53,414 bases of DNA from Polymorphobacter sp. (GTDB lineage Bacteria > Pseudomonadota > Alphaproteobacteria > Sphingomonadales > Sphingomonadaceae): contig NZ_JANYGL010000122.1 of assembly GCF_025362435.1 (NCBI RefSeq), forward strand, positions 1-53,414, written 5' to 3'. Below are positions 28,068-37,013 of this stretch, in pieces. Numbering within the stretch: position 1 is the first letter of the stretch; every line of letters starts with the position of its first letter. A program made the translations under genes and the position numbers. The notes under the pieces were generated by a model. It was not told the origin of the DNA and did no database searches. It saw nothing but the letters and a program-made list of their open reading frames with translations.

Positions 28068-29017
28068 GCTGCCCTCGTTTCGGCCAACACCGCGGCGAGC
28101 GTGCGCTCGACCAGCGGTACCTTGAATGCATTGTCGTGAGTGGGCTTGGCACCGGCGAGTAGCCGGGACGCGACGGCCTTTGCCCCCTGCGGCATGGCGT
28201 GATCCGCCGCCTCGACGCGCCACGGCTTCGGCGCGATGCCGCCGATGGCGACCCGACCGGTTCCGTCGCGCTGGATCACCGCCGCGACCGAGACCAGCGC
28301 ATAGGCGTACGACGCGCGGTCGCGGACCTTGTGATAGACATGGGTGCCGCCGAGCGGACGCGGTAACGTCACCGCCGTGATCAGTTCGCCATTGGTAAGC
28401 GCGGTCTCGATATGCGGGGTCTTGCCCCACAACTTGTGGAAGTCGGCGATCGGGATCGTCCTCGCTGCGCCGTTCGGCTGCACCGTCTCGACCGTCGCAT
28501 CGAGCAGCCGCATCGCGACGGCCATGTCGCCCGGATAGGTCGCGATGCAGGCGTCGCTCGTGCCGATTATCGCCAGCTGGCGGCTATACCCGCCGATCGC
28601 GGCGCAGCCCGACCCCGGGCGGCGCTTGTTGCAAGCCTGGTTGGTGTCGTAAAAATACGGGCACCGCGTCCGCTGGAGCAGGTTGCCCGCGGTCGTTGCC
28701 TTGTTGCGCAACTGGCCCGACGCCCCGGCGACGATCGCGCGCGACAGCACGCCATAATCGCGCCGCACCCCCTGATCAGCCGCGAGGTTGGTGTTGCTGA
28801 CCAACGCACCGATGCGCAGGCCGCCGTCGGGGGTCGGCTCGATCGTGTCGAGCTTGAGACCGTTGACGTCGATGAGATGTGCCGGGGTTTCGATCTCGAG
28901 CTTCATCAGGTCGAGGAGGTTGGTCCCGCCGGCGATGAAGCGGGAGCCGGGCTGGCGGACCACCGCTGCGGCAGCTTCAGCCGGCGTCGTGGCGCGCTCA
29001 TAGGTGAACGGCTTCAT
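28064..29017 (-). CDS. paoB: FAD-binding subunit of aldehyde dehydrogenase (PaoB-like)
   Basis: This is a 317-residue subunit with the FAD-binding loops [17 protein letters not shown] (near 25-40) and [24 protein letters not shown] (near 100). After the second loop comes a cysteine-containing insert ([24 protein letters not shown]), which in PaoB carries an extra [4Fe-4S] cluster, so the complex is probably of the PaoABC/isoquinoline-oxidoreductase-like kind with an added cluster. The ATG at 29017 overlaps the paoA-like stop, and its end overlaps the paoC-like start, both as ATGA. Confidence 0.9.
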   Translation of the reverse strand: MKPFTYERATTPAEAAAAVVRQPGSRFIAGGTNLLDLMKLEIETPAHLIDVNGLKLDTIEPTPDGGLRIGALVSNTNLAADQGVRRDYGVLSRAIVAGASGQLRNKATTAGNLLQRTRCPYFYDTNQACNKRRPGSGCAAIGGYSRQLAIIGTSDACIATYPGDMAVAMRLLDATVETVQPNGAARTIPIADFHKLWGKTPHIETALTNGELITAVTLPRPLGGTHVYHKVRDRASYAYALVSVAAVIQRDGTGRVAIGGIAPKPWRVEAADHAMPQGAKAVASRLLAGAKPTHDNAFKVPLVERTLAAVLAETRAA

Positions 29018-29649
29018 GCCCGTGTCCCCGCGACTTCGGTCATCGCCTCGAGGATGTTCGAGTAAGCCCCGCACCGACAGATGTTGCCGCTCATCCGTTC
29101 GCGTATCTCGTCGTTGGTCACGCCGGGCTTCCCCGTCAGGCTCGCGGTGACATGGCTCGGGATTCCCGCCGCGATCTCGCCGAGCACGGCAACGGCGGAG
29201 CAAATCTGGCCGGGCGTGCAATAACCGCACTGATAGCCGTCGTGCTTGATGAAAGCGGCCTGCATCGGGTGCAGACGCTCGGGCGTGCCGAGACCCTCGA
29301 TCGTCGTGATCTTGGCGCCCTCGTGCATCACGGCGAGGGTGAGGCACGAATTGATCCGCGTCCCGTCGACAATCACGGTGCACGCCCCGCACTGGCCATG
29401 ATCACAGCCCTTCTTCGATCCCGTCAGCTGGAGATGCTCGCGCAGCGCGTCGAGCAGGGTCGTGCGGGTATCGAGCGTCAACTCACGCCGCTTGCCGTTG
29501 ACGGTGAACGAGACGTGCATCGCGGGGGGCGGCTTCGAAGGCGAGACCCCCTGGGCGTCGGCCACCGACACCTGGGTCATCGCCGCCGTCGCCGCGCCCG
29601 CCGCGAGCAAGCCGCGCCGGGATAGTTCGAGTTCACTCGAGCATGTCAT
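29014..29649 (-). CDS. paoA: [2Fe-2S] subunit of aldehyde dehydrogenase with Tat signal (PaoA-like)
   Basis: This is a 211-residue iron-sulfur subunit. The N-terminus has a twin-arginine signal ([16 protein letters not shown]), so the folded complex is exported to the periplasm. It is followed by a plant-type ferredoxin domain ([12 protein letters not shown] ... C) and a second four-helix [2Fe-2S] domain ([10 protein letters not shown] ... ICRCGAY). ATG 29649 is chosen because it gives a compact Tat signal. It is the first gene of the three-gene operon. The 174 bp to the next gene (29650-29823) hold only a small hairpin, GCGTTG/CAACGC at 29725-29741. Confidence 0.9.
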   Translation of the reverse strand: MTCSSELELSRRGLLAAGAATAAMTQVSVADAQGVSPSKPPPAMHVSFTVNGKRRELTLDTRTTLLDALREHLQLTGSKKGCDHGQCGACTVIVDGTRINSCLTLAVMHEGAKITTIEGLGTPERLHPMQAAFIKHDGYQCGYCTPGQICSAVAVLGEIAAGIPSHVTASLTGKPGVTNDEIRERMSGNICRCGAYSNILEAMTEVAGTRA

Positions 29650-29823
29650 AAAACTGGGGTCCGCTGCCGTGCAATGTGGGGGTGTGCGTATATAGAACGA
29701 CGGGAGCCGGTTTCCGCTCCGACCGCGTTGTTTTTCAACGCTCAACGGGTGGTTCAGCCCAAGACTGAAACAGAATGACGCAGCGCAGCAGGATTGTCGC
29801 TAGCTGAATGCGATCGCGACGCT

Positions 29824-30990
29824 TCAGGCCCGCCCGCGCCGCTTGGTGGTGAGCAGAAGCGTCGCGGCATAGGTCCACGTCATCGCGATCAGCGCTCCGG
29901 CGAGCGACGCCACCCACCACGTCGAGCCGTCGCGGAACAGCAGCGTGCTGACGAAGATGTTGCCGATCGCGCCCGGCGAGCAGGCGGCGGCATAGCCGAA
30001 GAAGCCGCGCAGCAGGGCCGCCCCGCGCAGCCGCAGGTCGCGATACGTCAGCGTGTTGGCGAGGATATAGTTGAACGCCAGCGCCGCGACGACGCCCGCC
30101 GGCAGCGCCACCGCGAAGGTGATGCCGGCATCGCGGAACAGCATCCCGATCACCGTCAGGTTGATCAGCAGCCCGCTCAGCCCGGCCCCGGCGAACATCA
30201 GGAAGCGGACCGGGACGTACTGGCCGAGCAGCTTTTCGAGCAACAGGACGAGAAACTCATGCGCGACGCGCGGATCGAGCTTGCTCGTCCCGGCGTGGCG
30301 CGGGCGGAAGGTGTAGGGGATCTCGCGGATCGCCAGCGGCGCCGGGCTCGACGCGACGACGTCCATCAGGATCTTGAAGCCAATGTTCGACAGGCGCGGC
30401 GCGCTCGCCATGAACGCATCGTGGCGCGCGGCGAAGAAGCCGCTCATCGGGTCGGCGATCGTCGTCTTGAGCGTGGCGTTGGTCAGCCGCGTTGCGGTGC
30501 GGCTGATCATTTCCCGAACCCCGGTAAAGCCCGACATCGCGCCGCCCTCGACGTAGCGGCTGCCGATCGCGAGGTCGCAGCCGCCCTCACCGTCGTCGCC
30601 GGTCACCGCCTCATACATCTTGGGCAGCAGCGCCTCGTCGTGCTGCATGTCGCCGTCGATCACCGCGATCACCGGGGCGGCGGTGGCAAGGACCCCCTCG
30701 GTCACCGCCGAGGCGAGGCCACGTCGTCCCAGCCGCTGGATCACCCGGATGCGGCGGTCGCACGCCCCGATCTGCCGAAGCAACGCGGCGGTCCCGTCGG
30801 TCGAATCGTCGTCGACAAAGATCGCTTCCCAGACCAGCCCGTCGAGCGCGCGATCGAGGCCAGCGACCATCGCCGCGATATTGCCCGCCTCGTTCAGCGT
30901 CGGCACGATGACCGCAAGCGCGAGCGGCGAGCCGAGGTCGGGCGCGGGCCGGGTCGTCTGGCGCTGCGTCGTGAGCGAATGGATCGTCAT
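29824..30990 (-). CDS. Family 2 glycosyltransferase fused to GtrA domain (dolichol-phosphate mannosyltransferase-like)
   Basis: This 388-residue protein has two parts. Residues about 25-255 are a GT-A fold of the polyprenol-phosphate sugar synthase type (VIVPTLNEAGNI, FVDDDSTDGT, VIDGDMQHD, SGFFAARHDAF). Residues about 260-385 are a four-helix GtrA-type membrane domain. It probably makes a polyprenyl-phosphate sugar and presents it across the inner membrane for a GT-C enzyme. The next gene in the operon (overlap 4 nt at 30987) is such a GT-C enzyme, which supports this. Confidence 0.87.
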   Translation of the reverse strand: MTIHSLTTQRQTTRPAPDLGSPLALAVIVPTLNEAGNIAAMVAGLDRALDGLVWEAIFVDDDSTDGTAALLRQIGACDRRIRVIQRLGRRGLASAVTEGVLATAAPVIAVIDGDMQHDEALLPKMYEAVTGDDGEGGCDLAIGSRYVEGGAMSGFTGVREMISRTATRLTNATLKTTIADPMSGFFAARHDAFMASAPRLSNIGFKILMDVVASSPAPLAIREIPYTFRPRHAGTSKLDPRVAHEFLVLLLEKLLGQYVPVRFLMFAGAGLSGLLINLTVIGMLFRDAGITFAVALPAGVVAALAFNYILANTLTYRDLRLRGAALLRGFFGYAAACSPGAIGNIFVSTLLFRDGSTWWVASLAGALIAMTWTYAATLLLTTKRRGRA

Positions 30991-32408
30991 CGAGGTTTAC
31001 TCCGGGGAAGCAGCAACGCGGTATTGTCGGGTCCGGTCGCGACCGGGGCGTAAGCGGCGTCGATCAGTCGCGGCAGCGGTTGCGGCAGCCGCTCGCCGTC
31101 ACTCGTCACGAAGCCGGGAAGGCGGGTCAGGACGATCGCGCCGAAGTCGTGGCTGGCGATGCGCGTCGCCAGCGGCGCCAGCGGCGCGCCGAGGCGGATG
31201 CGCTGGCCTTCGTTGAAGAAGTCCCACACGAATGGCTTCCCCGCCCAGAAGCATGCCGCAAGCAACTCGCACGCGATCGGCCCGGGGGCGGCGGCAATTC
31301 GCGTCTCGATCGCGTCCCACGATGCGGTCCGCGCATCGAGGGTCGCCAAAGCAGATGCCTGCGCGACGGCGTAGAATGGCAGCATGATCGTCACCGGCAA
31401 CAGTGCCGCGGCGAGGACCGGGCCGGTCCGTTGAACCTGCGACAGCGCGAGCCCGACGGCGATCGACACCGCGATCAGCGCCTCGAACTGCGCGTTATAG
31501 CTGACGCCCTCACCGCCGCGCTGGATCAGCCCGAACGGCAGCGCGATCGCGACGAACAGCAAGGCCAGCGCGGTGTCGCGCCGCCACTTGAGGAGCAGCG
31601 CGACGCCGAGGAGCGGCATCATCAGCGCAGTCGACCACGACGACTTGACCACCCGGGTGACGTCATAGACCCGCCCGTGGTGGATGACGCTGTCGACCAC
31701 CGCGTCGCCGAACGCGGCATAGGCGAGCGCCGCCGCGATGACTGCCGCCACGGCTCCACAGGCGCACCAGATCGCCGCCGCGCGCCGGTCGGTCGCGATC
31801 AGCCAAATCGTCGTCGCCGCGGGCAGGGCGAGAAGGTTGTGCTTGATAAACAGCGCCGCGACGACCAGCGCCGCCGCCGCCGCGATGCCGGGTACGCGCA
31901 TCGGGCGAAGGCTCGCTAGCAGCGTCGTCACCCCGCCGAGCATGACCGCGTGCGAGAGCCACTGCGGGTCATCCGTCGCAACATACTGGCCCGCGAAGAT
32001 CACGGCATAAGCGACGAGGATCAGCCCAGCCGCAGTCGCCCAGCGAGGCCGCCCGCCGAGCTGGCGCACGATCACCGCAACAAGTGCGCCGCTCGCGAGC
32101 AGCGCCAGCAGCGCGACGATTCGACCGGCGACGATCGGGTCGCCCGCCAGCCGCCCCGCGAGCCCGACAAGGTAGAAAGACAGCGGCGGATAATTGTTGC
32201 TGACCAGCGTCGCGTCGCCCGGATACAGCGGCCCGAGTGCCGGGGACATCGCCCGCGCCGCGAAATAACCGTTCCAGCCTTCGTTATATGTCAACGGGAT
32301 ATGACGCGGGATCGTCAGCACCGGCACGACGAGGCACGCCGCGAGGACAAGCGCCCCCCCGGTGTGCCACGGCGACCATGATCGAAGTTCGGTACGAGGG
32401 GCTGACAC
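30987..32408 (-). CDS. Polytopic GT-C-type glycosyltransferase (ArnT/PMT-like)
   Basis: This 473-residue membrane protein has about 10-11 helices in the first 360 residues and a short soluble C-terminus. The first periplasmic loop has YNEGWNGYFAARAMS and a later NNYPPLSFY, resembling the acidic and loop motifs of ArnT/PMT-type enzymes, which take sugar from a polyprenyl-phosphate donor. It shares an operon with the GT2-GtrA protein that would make the donor. The start is GTG 32408 with no clear ribosome site; no better in-frame start precedes the first helix. Acceptor unknown. Confidence 0.7.
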   Translation of the reverse strand: MSAPRTELRSWSPWHTGGALVLAACLVVPVLTIPRHIPLTYNEGWNGYFAARAMSPALGPLYPGDATLVSNNYPPLSFYLVGLAGRLAGDPIVAGRIVALLALLASGALVAVIVRQLGGRPRWATAAGLILVAYAVIFAGQYVATDDPQWLSHAVMLGGVTTLLASLRPMRVPGIAAAAALVVAALFIKHNLLALPAATTIWLIATDRRAAAIWCACGAVAAVIAAALAYAAFGDAVVDSVIHHGRVYDVTRVVKSSWSTALMMPLLGVALLLKWRRDTALALLFVAIALPFGLIQRGGEGVSYNAQFEALIAVSIAVGLALSQVQRTGPVLAAALLPVTIMLPFYAVAQASALATLDARTASWDAIETRIAAAPGPIACELLAACFWAGKPFVWDFFNEGQRIRLGAPLAPLATRIASHDFGAIVLTRLPGFVTSDGERLPQPLPRLIDAAYAPVATGPDNTALLLPRSKPR

Positions 32409-32411
32409 GTC

Positions 32412-32537
32412 GGGTTACGCTTTCCGCGTTGAAATCCCCCGCGACGGTTAAAGCGACGAACCCCCGATACGGGTCCGAACTGGCCGCGTATTCGAGGCTT
32501 ACCGCCCGACATAAGGGACGGCGCGTTGACGCGGCCA
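32412..32537 (+). promoter_or_regulatory. Structured 5' leader of metZ (candidate riboregulator)
   Basis: Two strong stems occupy the 154-bp gap before metZ. Domain 1 pairs GGGTT (32412-32416) with AACCC (32459-32463) and CGCTTT (32418-32423) with AAAGCG (32450-32455), with an inner CGCG/CGCG helix (32425-32428/32440-32443). Domain 2 pairs TGGCCGCG (32481-32488) with CGCGGCCA (32530-32537), enclosing a hairpin of CCGCCC and GGGACGG around GACATAA. MetZ genes of alphaproteobacteria are often under SAM riboswitches, but this does not match the SAM-II pattern I know. No ribosome-binding site is obvious before the metZ ATG. DNA-level palindromes for a regulator are an alternative. Confidence 0.45.
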
Positions 32538-32562
32538 AGCCCCGCCCGCTAAGCCCACGACC

Positions 32563-33768
32563 ATGAAGCGCTTTACCGGACAGGATCGGGCGGTCACCGC
32601 CACATGGCACCCCGCGACGCAGGCCGTCCGCGGCGGCACCGCGCGGTCCGAATATGGCGAGACGTCGGAGGCGATCTTCCTGACCTCTGGCTATGCTTAC
32701 GACAGCGCCGGGCAGGCAGCGGCGCGTTTCCGCGGCGAAGAGCCCGGGATGACCTATTCGCGGTTGCAGAACCCGACCAACGCGATGCTCGAGGAACGCC
32801 TGTGCCTGCTCGAAGGGGCGGAGGCGTGCCGCGCCACCGCGACCGGCATGGCGGCGATGTCGACGGCATTGCTCAGCCATTTGTCGGCGGGCGATCACCT
32901 CGTCGCGGGCCGGGCATTGTTCGGCTCGTGCCGGGTGCTGGTCGATACGATCCTGCCACGCTTCGGCATCGAGACGACGATCGTCGACGGGCGCGACAAC
33001 GATGCTTGGGCGAAGGCGCGGAAACCGAACACCAAGGCGTTCTTCCTCGAGACCCCGGCGAATCCGACGCTCGACATCGTCGACATCGCCGCGGTGTCCG
33101 ACATCGGCCACGACGCCGGCGCGCTCGTCGTCGTCGACAACGCCTTCGCCTCGCCGGTGCTGCAGCGGCCAATGCTGATGGGCGCCGACGTCGTCGCCCA
33201 CTCGGCGACCAAGCACATGGACGGGCAGGGGCGGGTCCTCGCCGGCGCCGTGCTCGGCAGCGCGCAGTGGATCAACGACGTCTATCTCGCGATGGCGCGG
33301 CACACCGGTCCGGTGCTCAGCGCGTTCAATGCTTGGGTCGTGTTGAAGTCGCTCGAAACGATCGACCTGCGCGTCCGCCGTGCGGTCGAGAACGCCACCG
33401 CAGTCGCCACCGCGCTCGAAGGCCGCGTGCCGAAACTGCTCTACCCCGGGCTCGCCAGCCACCCGCAGCACGACCTTGCGATGCGCCAGATGTCGGGCGG
33501 CGGGACGATCATCGCGCTGTTCGTCGCCGACCGGGTCCAGGCGCACGCCCTGCTCGATGCGCTCGAGCTGATCGACATCTCGAACAACCTCGGCGACTCG
33601 CGTTCGCTGATGACCCACCCAGCGTCGACCACTCACGCCAGCGTCGCCGTTGCCAACCGCGAGGAGATGGGCATCACCGAGGGCATGCTGCGCCTGTCCG
33701 TCGGGCTCGAGGATCCGCGCGACATCATCGCCGATCTCGACCAGGCGCTGACGCGAGTCGGGCTGTGA
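32563..33768 (+). CDS. metZ: O-succinylhomoserine sulfhydrylase
   Basis: MetZ makes homocysteine from O-succinylhomoserine and sulfide in methionine synthesis, using PLP. The 401-residue protein starts TQAVRGGTARSEYGETSEAIFLTSGYAYDSA, as MetZ does. It has YSRLQNPTNAMLEERLCLLEGAE, the PLP-lysine motif HSATKHMDGQGRVLAGAV (near 216), and HPASTTHASVA near 352. Cystathionine gamma-synthase and OAH sulfhydrylase are close relatives; the pattern favours MetZ. The gene overlaps apaG by 4 nt. Its leader is strongly structured. Confidence 0.92.
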   Translation: MKRFTGQDRAVTATWHPATQAVRGGTARSEYGETSEAIFLTSGYAYDSAGQAAARFRGEEPGMTYSRLQNPTNAMLEERLCLLEGAEACRATATGMAAMSTALLSHLSAGDHLVAGRALFGSCRVLVDTILPRFGIETTIVDGRDNDAWAKARKPNTKAFFLETPANPTLDIVDIAAVSDIGHDAGALVVVDNAFASPVLQRPMLMGADVVAHSATKHMDGQGRVLAGAVLGSAQWINDVYLAMARHTGPVLSAFNAWVVLKSLETIDLRVRRAVENATAVATALEGRVPKLLYPGLASHPQHDLAMRQMSGGGTIIALFVADRVQAHALLDALELIDISNNLGDSRSLMTHPASTTHASVAVANREEMGITEGMLRLSVGLEDPRDIIADLDQALTRVGL

Positions 33769-34169
33769 AGGCCTTCTTCCCCTACGCCGCGACGACCGCC
33801 GGCATCACCGTCCGCGTCGCCCCGCGCTACCTCGACGAGCAGTCCGACCCGCAAGCGGGCGAATATGCGTGGAGCTACCACGTCCGCATCGAGAACGGGA
33901 CCGAGGACGACGTCCAGCTGATGGCGCGCCACTGGATCATCACCGACGGCCGCGGCCGCGTCGAGGAGGTCCGCGGCGAGGGCGTCGTCGGCGAACAGCC
34001 GATCATCGCTCCGGGCGGATCATACGATTATGTCAGCGGCTGCCCGCTGCCGACGCCGCACGGCACGATGGCCGGAAGCTATGCGATGGCAAGCCGCGAG
34101 ACGCTGTTCGAAGTCGCAATCCCGCTGTTTTCGCTCGACCGCCCCGATGCGAAGCGGGTGCTGAATTGA
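33765..34169 (+). CDS. apaG: ApaG protein (Co2+/Mg2+ efflux-associated, DUF525)
   Basis: This 134-residue protein is a full-length ApaG with an immunoglobulin-like fold: ITVRVAPRYLDEQSDP, YAWSYHVRIEN, RHWIITDGRGRVEEVRGEGVVGEQPIIAPGGSYDYVSGC, and MAGSYAMASRETLFEVAIPLF. The exact function of ApaG is not settled; it has been linked to metal resistance and phosphate compounds. The start is GTG 33765 within the metZ stop (GTGA). The metZ-apaG pair is common in sphingomonads. Confidence 0.93.
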   Translation: MKAFFPYAATTAGITVRVAPRYLDEQSDPQAGEYAWSYHVRIENGTEDDVQLMARHWIITDGRGRVEEVRGEGVVGEQPIIAPGGSYDYVSGCPLPTPHGTMAGSYAMASRETLFEVAIPLFSLDRPDAKRVLN

Positions 34170-34197
34170 GGGCGCGCGGGAAGGGGGCCATTTCTAA

Positions 34198-34332
34198 ATC
34201 CTCCCCGCCTTCGGGGAGGGGGACCATGCCCTTGCATGGTGGAGGGGCAGTCGAGCGAAGTCACTCTCCGAGCTTGCTCCGCCGCCCCTCCACCGCCAAG
34301 AGGCGGTCCCCCTCCCCGAAGACGGGGAGGAT
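34198..34332. repeat. Long inverted repeat, sphingomonad-type intergenic element
   Basis: A 28-nt arm at 34198-34225 is matched by its reverse complement at 34305-34332 with one difference (27 of 28). Each arm is itself a small hairpin (CTCCCC...GGGGAG around CCTT or GAAGA). The 79 nt between hold GGTGGAGGGGC and its partner GCCCCTCCACC. Such GC-rich CTCCCCG...CGGGGAG elements are dispersed through sphingomonad genomes. It fills the 199-bp gap between apaG and the LysR gene and may end apaG transcripts. Confidence 0.8.
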
Positions 34333-34368
34333 CAAGACGCGCGGCTTCCCCCCGAGGAGGGAGCAGAC

Positions 34369-35157
34369 GTGAAGCGGACCCATCTTCCGCTCAACGCGCT
34401 GCGCGTGTTCGACGCCGCCGCCCGGCACCTGTCCTTCACCAAGGCAGCCGACGAACTCGCGGTCACCCCCGCCGCGGTCGGGCAGCAGGTTCGCGCGCTC
34501 GAGGACGTCCTCGGCACCGTCCTGTTCAAGCGGATGACGCGCAACCTCGAACTGACTCCCGAGGCAGAGCGCGCGCTGCCGGCGCTGCGGGCAGGGTTCC
34601 TCGAGTTCGAGGAGTCGGTCCGCATCCTCCAGGACGCGCAAGGGTCGAAGGTGCTGACGCTCGCCGCGCCGCGTGACTTCACCGCGCGCTGGCTGACCCC
34701 GCGTCTCGCCGCTTATGCGCGCGACCACGACATCCGCTTCGTCGTCACCGCCGCCGATGACGGCGTCGACTTTGCCCAGGCGAACCTCGACCTCGCGGTG
34801 ACCTACGGCCCGATTCCCGATGTCGAGGGGCTCCACGGCAAGCAGCTCGGCGACGCGGCGATGGTCGTCGTCGGCCCGCCCGACGCCGACCACGAGCGGC
34901 GGATCGACCATCCCGGCGCGGGCTGGCCTGCTGGCGGCACCGTCGCCTTGACCGTCGCCGATGCCGGGCTGGCGATCGATGCGGCAGCCGCAGGGTTCGG
35001 CGTCGCCCGCGTCCCGGTCCTCCTCGCCGCCACGACCGACACCGTCGTCACGCTTGGCGACCCCGAGCCCGCGCTCGCCGGCTATTGGCTCGTCGCGCCG
35101 ACCCCGCAGTGGCGGCAGGTCAAGGTCCGCGCGCTCGTCGAGGCGCTGACGCGTTAA
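34369..35157 (+). CDS. LysR-family transcriptional regulator (GcvA-like, short)
   Basis: This 262-residue regulator has an N-terminal winged helix-turn-helix (LNALRVFDAAARHLSFTKAADELAVTPAAVGQQVRALEDVLG, residues 8-50) typical of the GcvA/AmpR branch. The substrate domain (about 95-255) is shorter than the usual 200 residues. The gene starts at GTG 34369 with GAGGAGGGAG upstream. Its target is not obvious, as LysR genes often regulate a divergent neighbour and none is divergent here. The downstream pit gene, 73 nt away in the same direction, is a possibility. Confidence 0.85.
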   Translation: MKRTHLPLNALRVFDAAARHLSFTKAADELAVTPAAVGQQVRALEDVLGTVLFKRMTRNLELTPEAERALPALRAGFLEFEESVRILQDAQGSKVLTLAAPRDFTARWLTPRLAAYARDHDIRFVVTAADDGVDFAQANLDLAVTYGPIPDVEGLHGKQLGDAAMVVVGPPDADHERRIDHPGAGWPAGGTVALTVADAGLAIDAAAAGFGVARVPVLLAATTDTVVTLGDPEPALAGYWLVAPTPQWRQVKVRALVEALTR

Positions 35158-35170
35158 CTAAGTCACTGCG

Positions 35171-35188
35171 CCGTCATCGCTTTGTAAT
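35171..35188 (+). promoter_or_regulatory. Candidate Pho box upstream of pit
   Basis: CCGTCAT (35171-35177), CGCT, TTGTAAT (35182-35188) fits the PhoB box of two CTGTCAT-like heptamers spaced by 4 nt, with 6 of 7 and 5 of 7 matches. It lies 42 nt before the pit start. PhoB represses pit in some rhizobia and activates pst genes, so either sign is possible. Only one box unit was found. Confidence 0.5.
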
Positions 35189-35230
35189 CTTTGGCCGCCA
35201 CAGTGACGCCGACTCGAAGGAGCTCCGGCG

Positions 35231-36877
35231 ATGGCAACGACGGCGAATGCGACGACGCATGGTGACCCCCCGGCGGCGCGGGTGGCGATGGACCACAAGG
35301 TGCATCCCGGCGCGACGATCGGCTTCCTCCTCGTCCTCGTCGCCGGTCTGGTCTTCGCCGGCTACAGCATCTTCAGCGACACGCAGCAGGTCGGCGAGAC
35401 GCTCGCGCTCGGCGCCTTCGCCTTTCTCGGCCTGGCGCTACTGATCGCCCTCGGCTTCGAATTCGTTAACGGCTTCCACGACACCGCCAACGCCGTCGCG
35501 ACGGTGATCTACACCCACTCGCTCAAGCCGGTTTTCGCGGTGATCTGGTCGGGCTGCTGGAACTTCATCGGCGTCATGACCTCGACCGGCGCGGTCGCCT
35601 ACACCGTCATCACCCTGCTGCCCGTCGACCTGATCCTCAACGTCGGCAGCGCCGGCGGCTACGCGATGATCTTCGCCCTGCTGCTCGCGGCGGTGACGTG
35701 GAACCTCGGGACGTGGTGGTTCGGCCTGCCGAATTCGTCGAGCCACGCGCTGATCGGCTCGATCCTCGGCGTCGGCCTCGCCAACCAGTTGCTGTCGGGT
35801 CCGGGGGGCACCTCGGGCGTCGAATGGAGCCAGGCGACCAACGTCCTGCTCGCCCTGCTGATCAGCCCGCTGATCGGCTTCGGCGGGTCGTACCTCCTGC
35901 TCAAGCTGATGAAGAAGGTCGTTCCCGATCCCCAGCTCTACGCCGAGCCCAAGGGCAACGCGCCGCCGCCCAAGGGCATCCGCGCGTTGCTGATCTTCAC
36001 CTGCACCGCGGTGTCGTTCGCCCACGGCGGTAACGACGGCCAGAAGGGCATGGGGCTGATCATGCTGATCCTGATCGGCGTCGCCCCGACCGCCTATGCG
36101 CTCAACCGGACGATGCCCGACGGCTCGACCCCGAAGTTCGTCGAGGCCGCCGCCGCCGCGCAGATGGTGTTCCGTACCAGGTCGAATGGCATCACCATTG
36201 CCCCCGACCAGGCCAACGCGACCCTGCGCGACGCGCTGCGGACCAAGAAGACCGACGATCCCAAGGTCTTTGCCGCGCTCGACGCGACCTCGTCGCAGAT
36301 CACTGCCGACCTCAAGAACTACGGCTCGATCAAGCATGTCCCCGCGGCCGCGACCAAGAACCTGCGCAATGAGATGTACGTCGTCTACGACACGCTTCGC
36401 CTGATGACCAAGGACGAGGACAAGGCCAAGGCGGCGTTCCCGAACGGCGGCGAAAAGGTACTCAAGGACTATCAGAAGCTGCTTGAGACCGGCACGCGCT
36501 TCATCCCGCCGTGGGTCAAGATCACCGTCGCGCTCGCCCTCGGCCTCGGCACGATGATCGGCTGGAAGCGGATCGTCGTCACCGTCGGCGAGAAGATCGG
36601 CAAGACGCACCTGACCTATGGCATGGGCGCAGCGGCCGAACTGATGGCGGCGTCGACGATCCTGCTGGCTCAGTTCAAGGGCATGCCGGTGTCGACCACC
36701 CACATCCTGTCGAGCGGCGTCGCGGGAACCATGGTCGCCGACGGCGCCGGGTTGCAGGCATCGACCGTCCGCAACATCGCGCTGGCATGGGTAACGACGC
36801 TCCCCGCCGCGATGGCGATCGCCGGCGTGCTGTATTGGGTATTCCTCGGCATCGTTCACATGATGGGAATGAAGTAA
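35231..36877 (+). CDS. pit: Inorganic phosphate transporter, PiT family
   Basis: This 548-residue inner membrane transporter carries both family signatures: GFEFVNGFHDTANAVATVIYT (near residue 75) and GMPVSTTHILSSGVAGTMVA (near 485). Helices fill about residues 20-285 and 430-548. Between them is a soluble segment of about 140 residues (around 295-430, rich in Lys and Asp), so the protein is longer than E. coli PitA (499). The ATG has AAGGAG upstream. No DUF47 (Pap) partner gene is adjacent, unlike in rhizobia. A candidate Pho box precedes it. Confidence 0.93.
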   Translation: MATTANATTHGDPPAARVAMDHKVHPGATIGFLLVLVAGLVFAGYSIFSDTQQVGETLALGAFAFLGLALLIALGFEFVNGFHDTANAVATVIYTHSLKPVFAVIWSGCWNFIGVMTSTGAVAYTVITLLPVDLILNVGSAGGYAMIFALLLAAVTWNLGTWWFGLPNSSSHALIGSILGVGLANQLLSGPGGTSGVEWSQATNVLLALLISPLIGFGGSYLLLKLMKKVVPDPQLYAEPKGNAPPPKGIRALLIFTCTAVSFAHGGNDGQKGMGLIMLILIGVAPTAYALNRTMPDGSTPKFVEAAAAAQMVFRTRSNGITIAPDQANATLRDALRTKKTDDPKVFAALDATSSQITADLKNYGSIKHVPAAATKNLRNEMYVVYDTLRLMTKDEDKAKAAFPNGGEKVLKDYQKLLETGTRFIPPWVKITVALALGLGTMIGWKRIVVTVGEKIGKTHLTYGMGAAAELMAASTILLAQFKGMPVSTTHILSSGVAGTMVADGAGLQASTVRNIALAWVTTLPAAMAIAGVLYWVFLGIVHMMGMK

Positions 36878-37013
36878 GCGGGCGGCGTCGCGATGCGCGC
36901 TGGTCGTCCCGGCGAGCGCTTGCCGGTACCCCGCGACCGTTCCGCATCCGACCCTATCCCGGTGCGCTGTCGTACGCTATCGTCGCACCCGATTGAACGG
37001 AGGGACCAAGGCG

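Noticed and set aside
32412-32537. SAM-II riboswitch call for the metZ leader
   Set aside because: The short 11-nt inner loop and lack of the GCUAAA-type pseudoknot strand do not fit the SAM-II pattern, so only a generic structured leader is reported.
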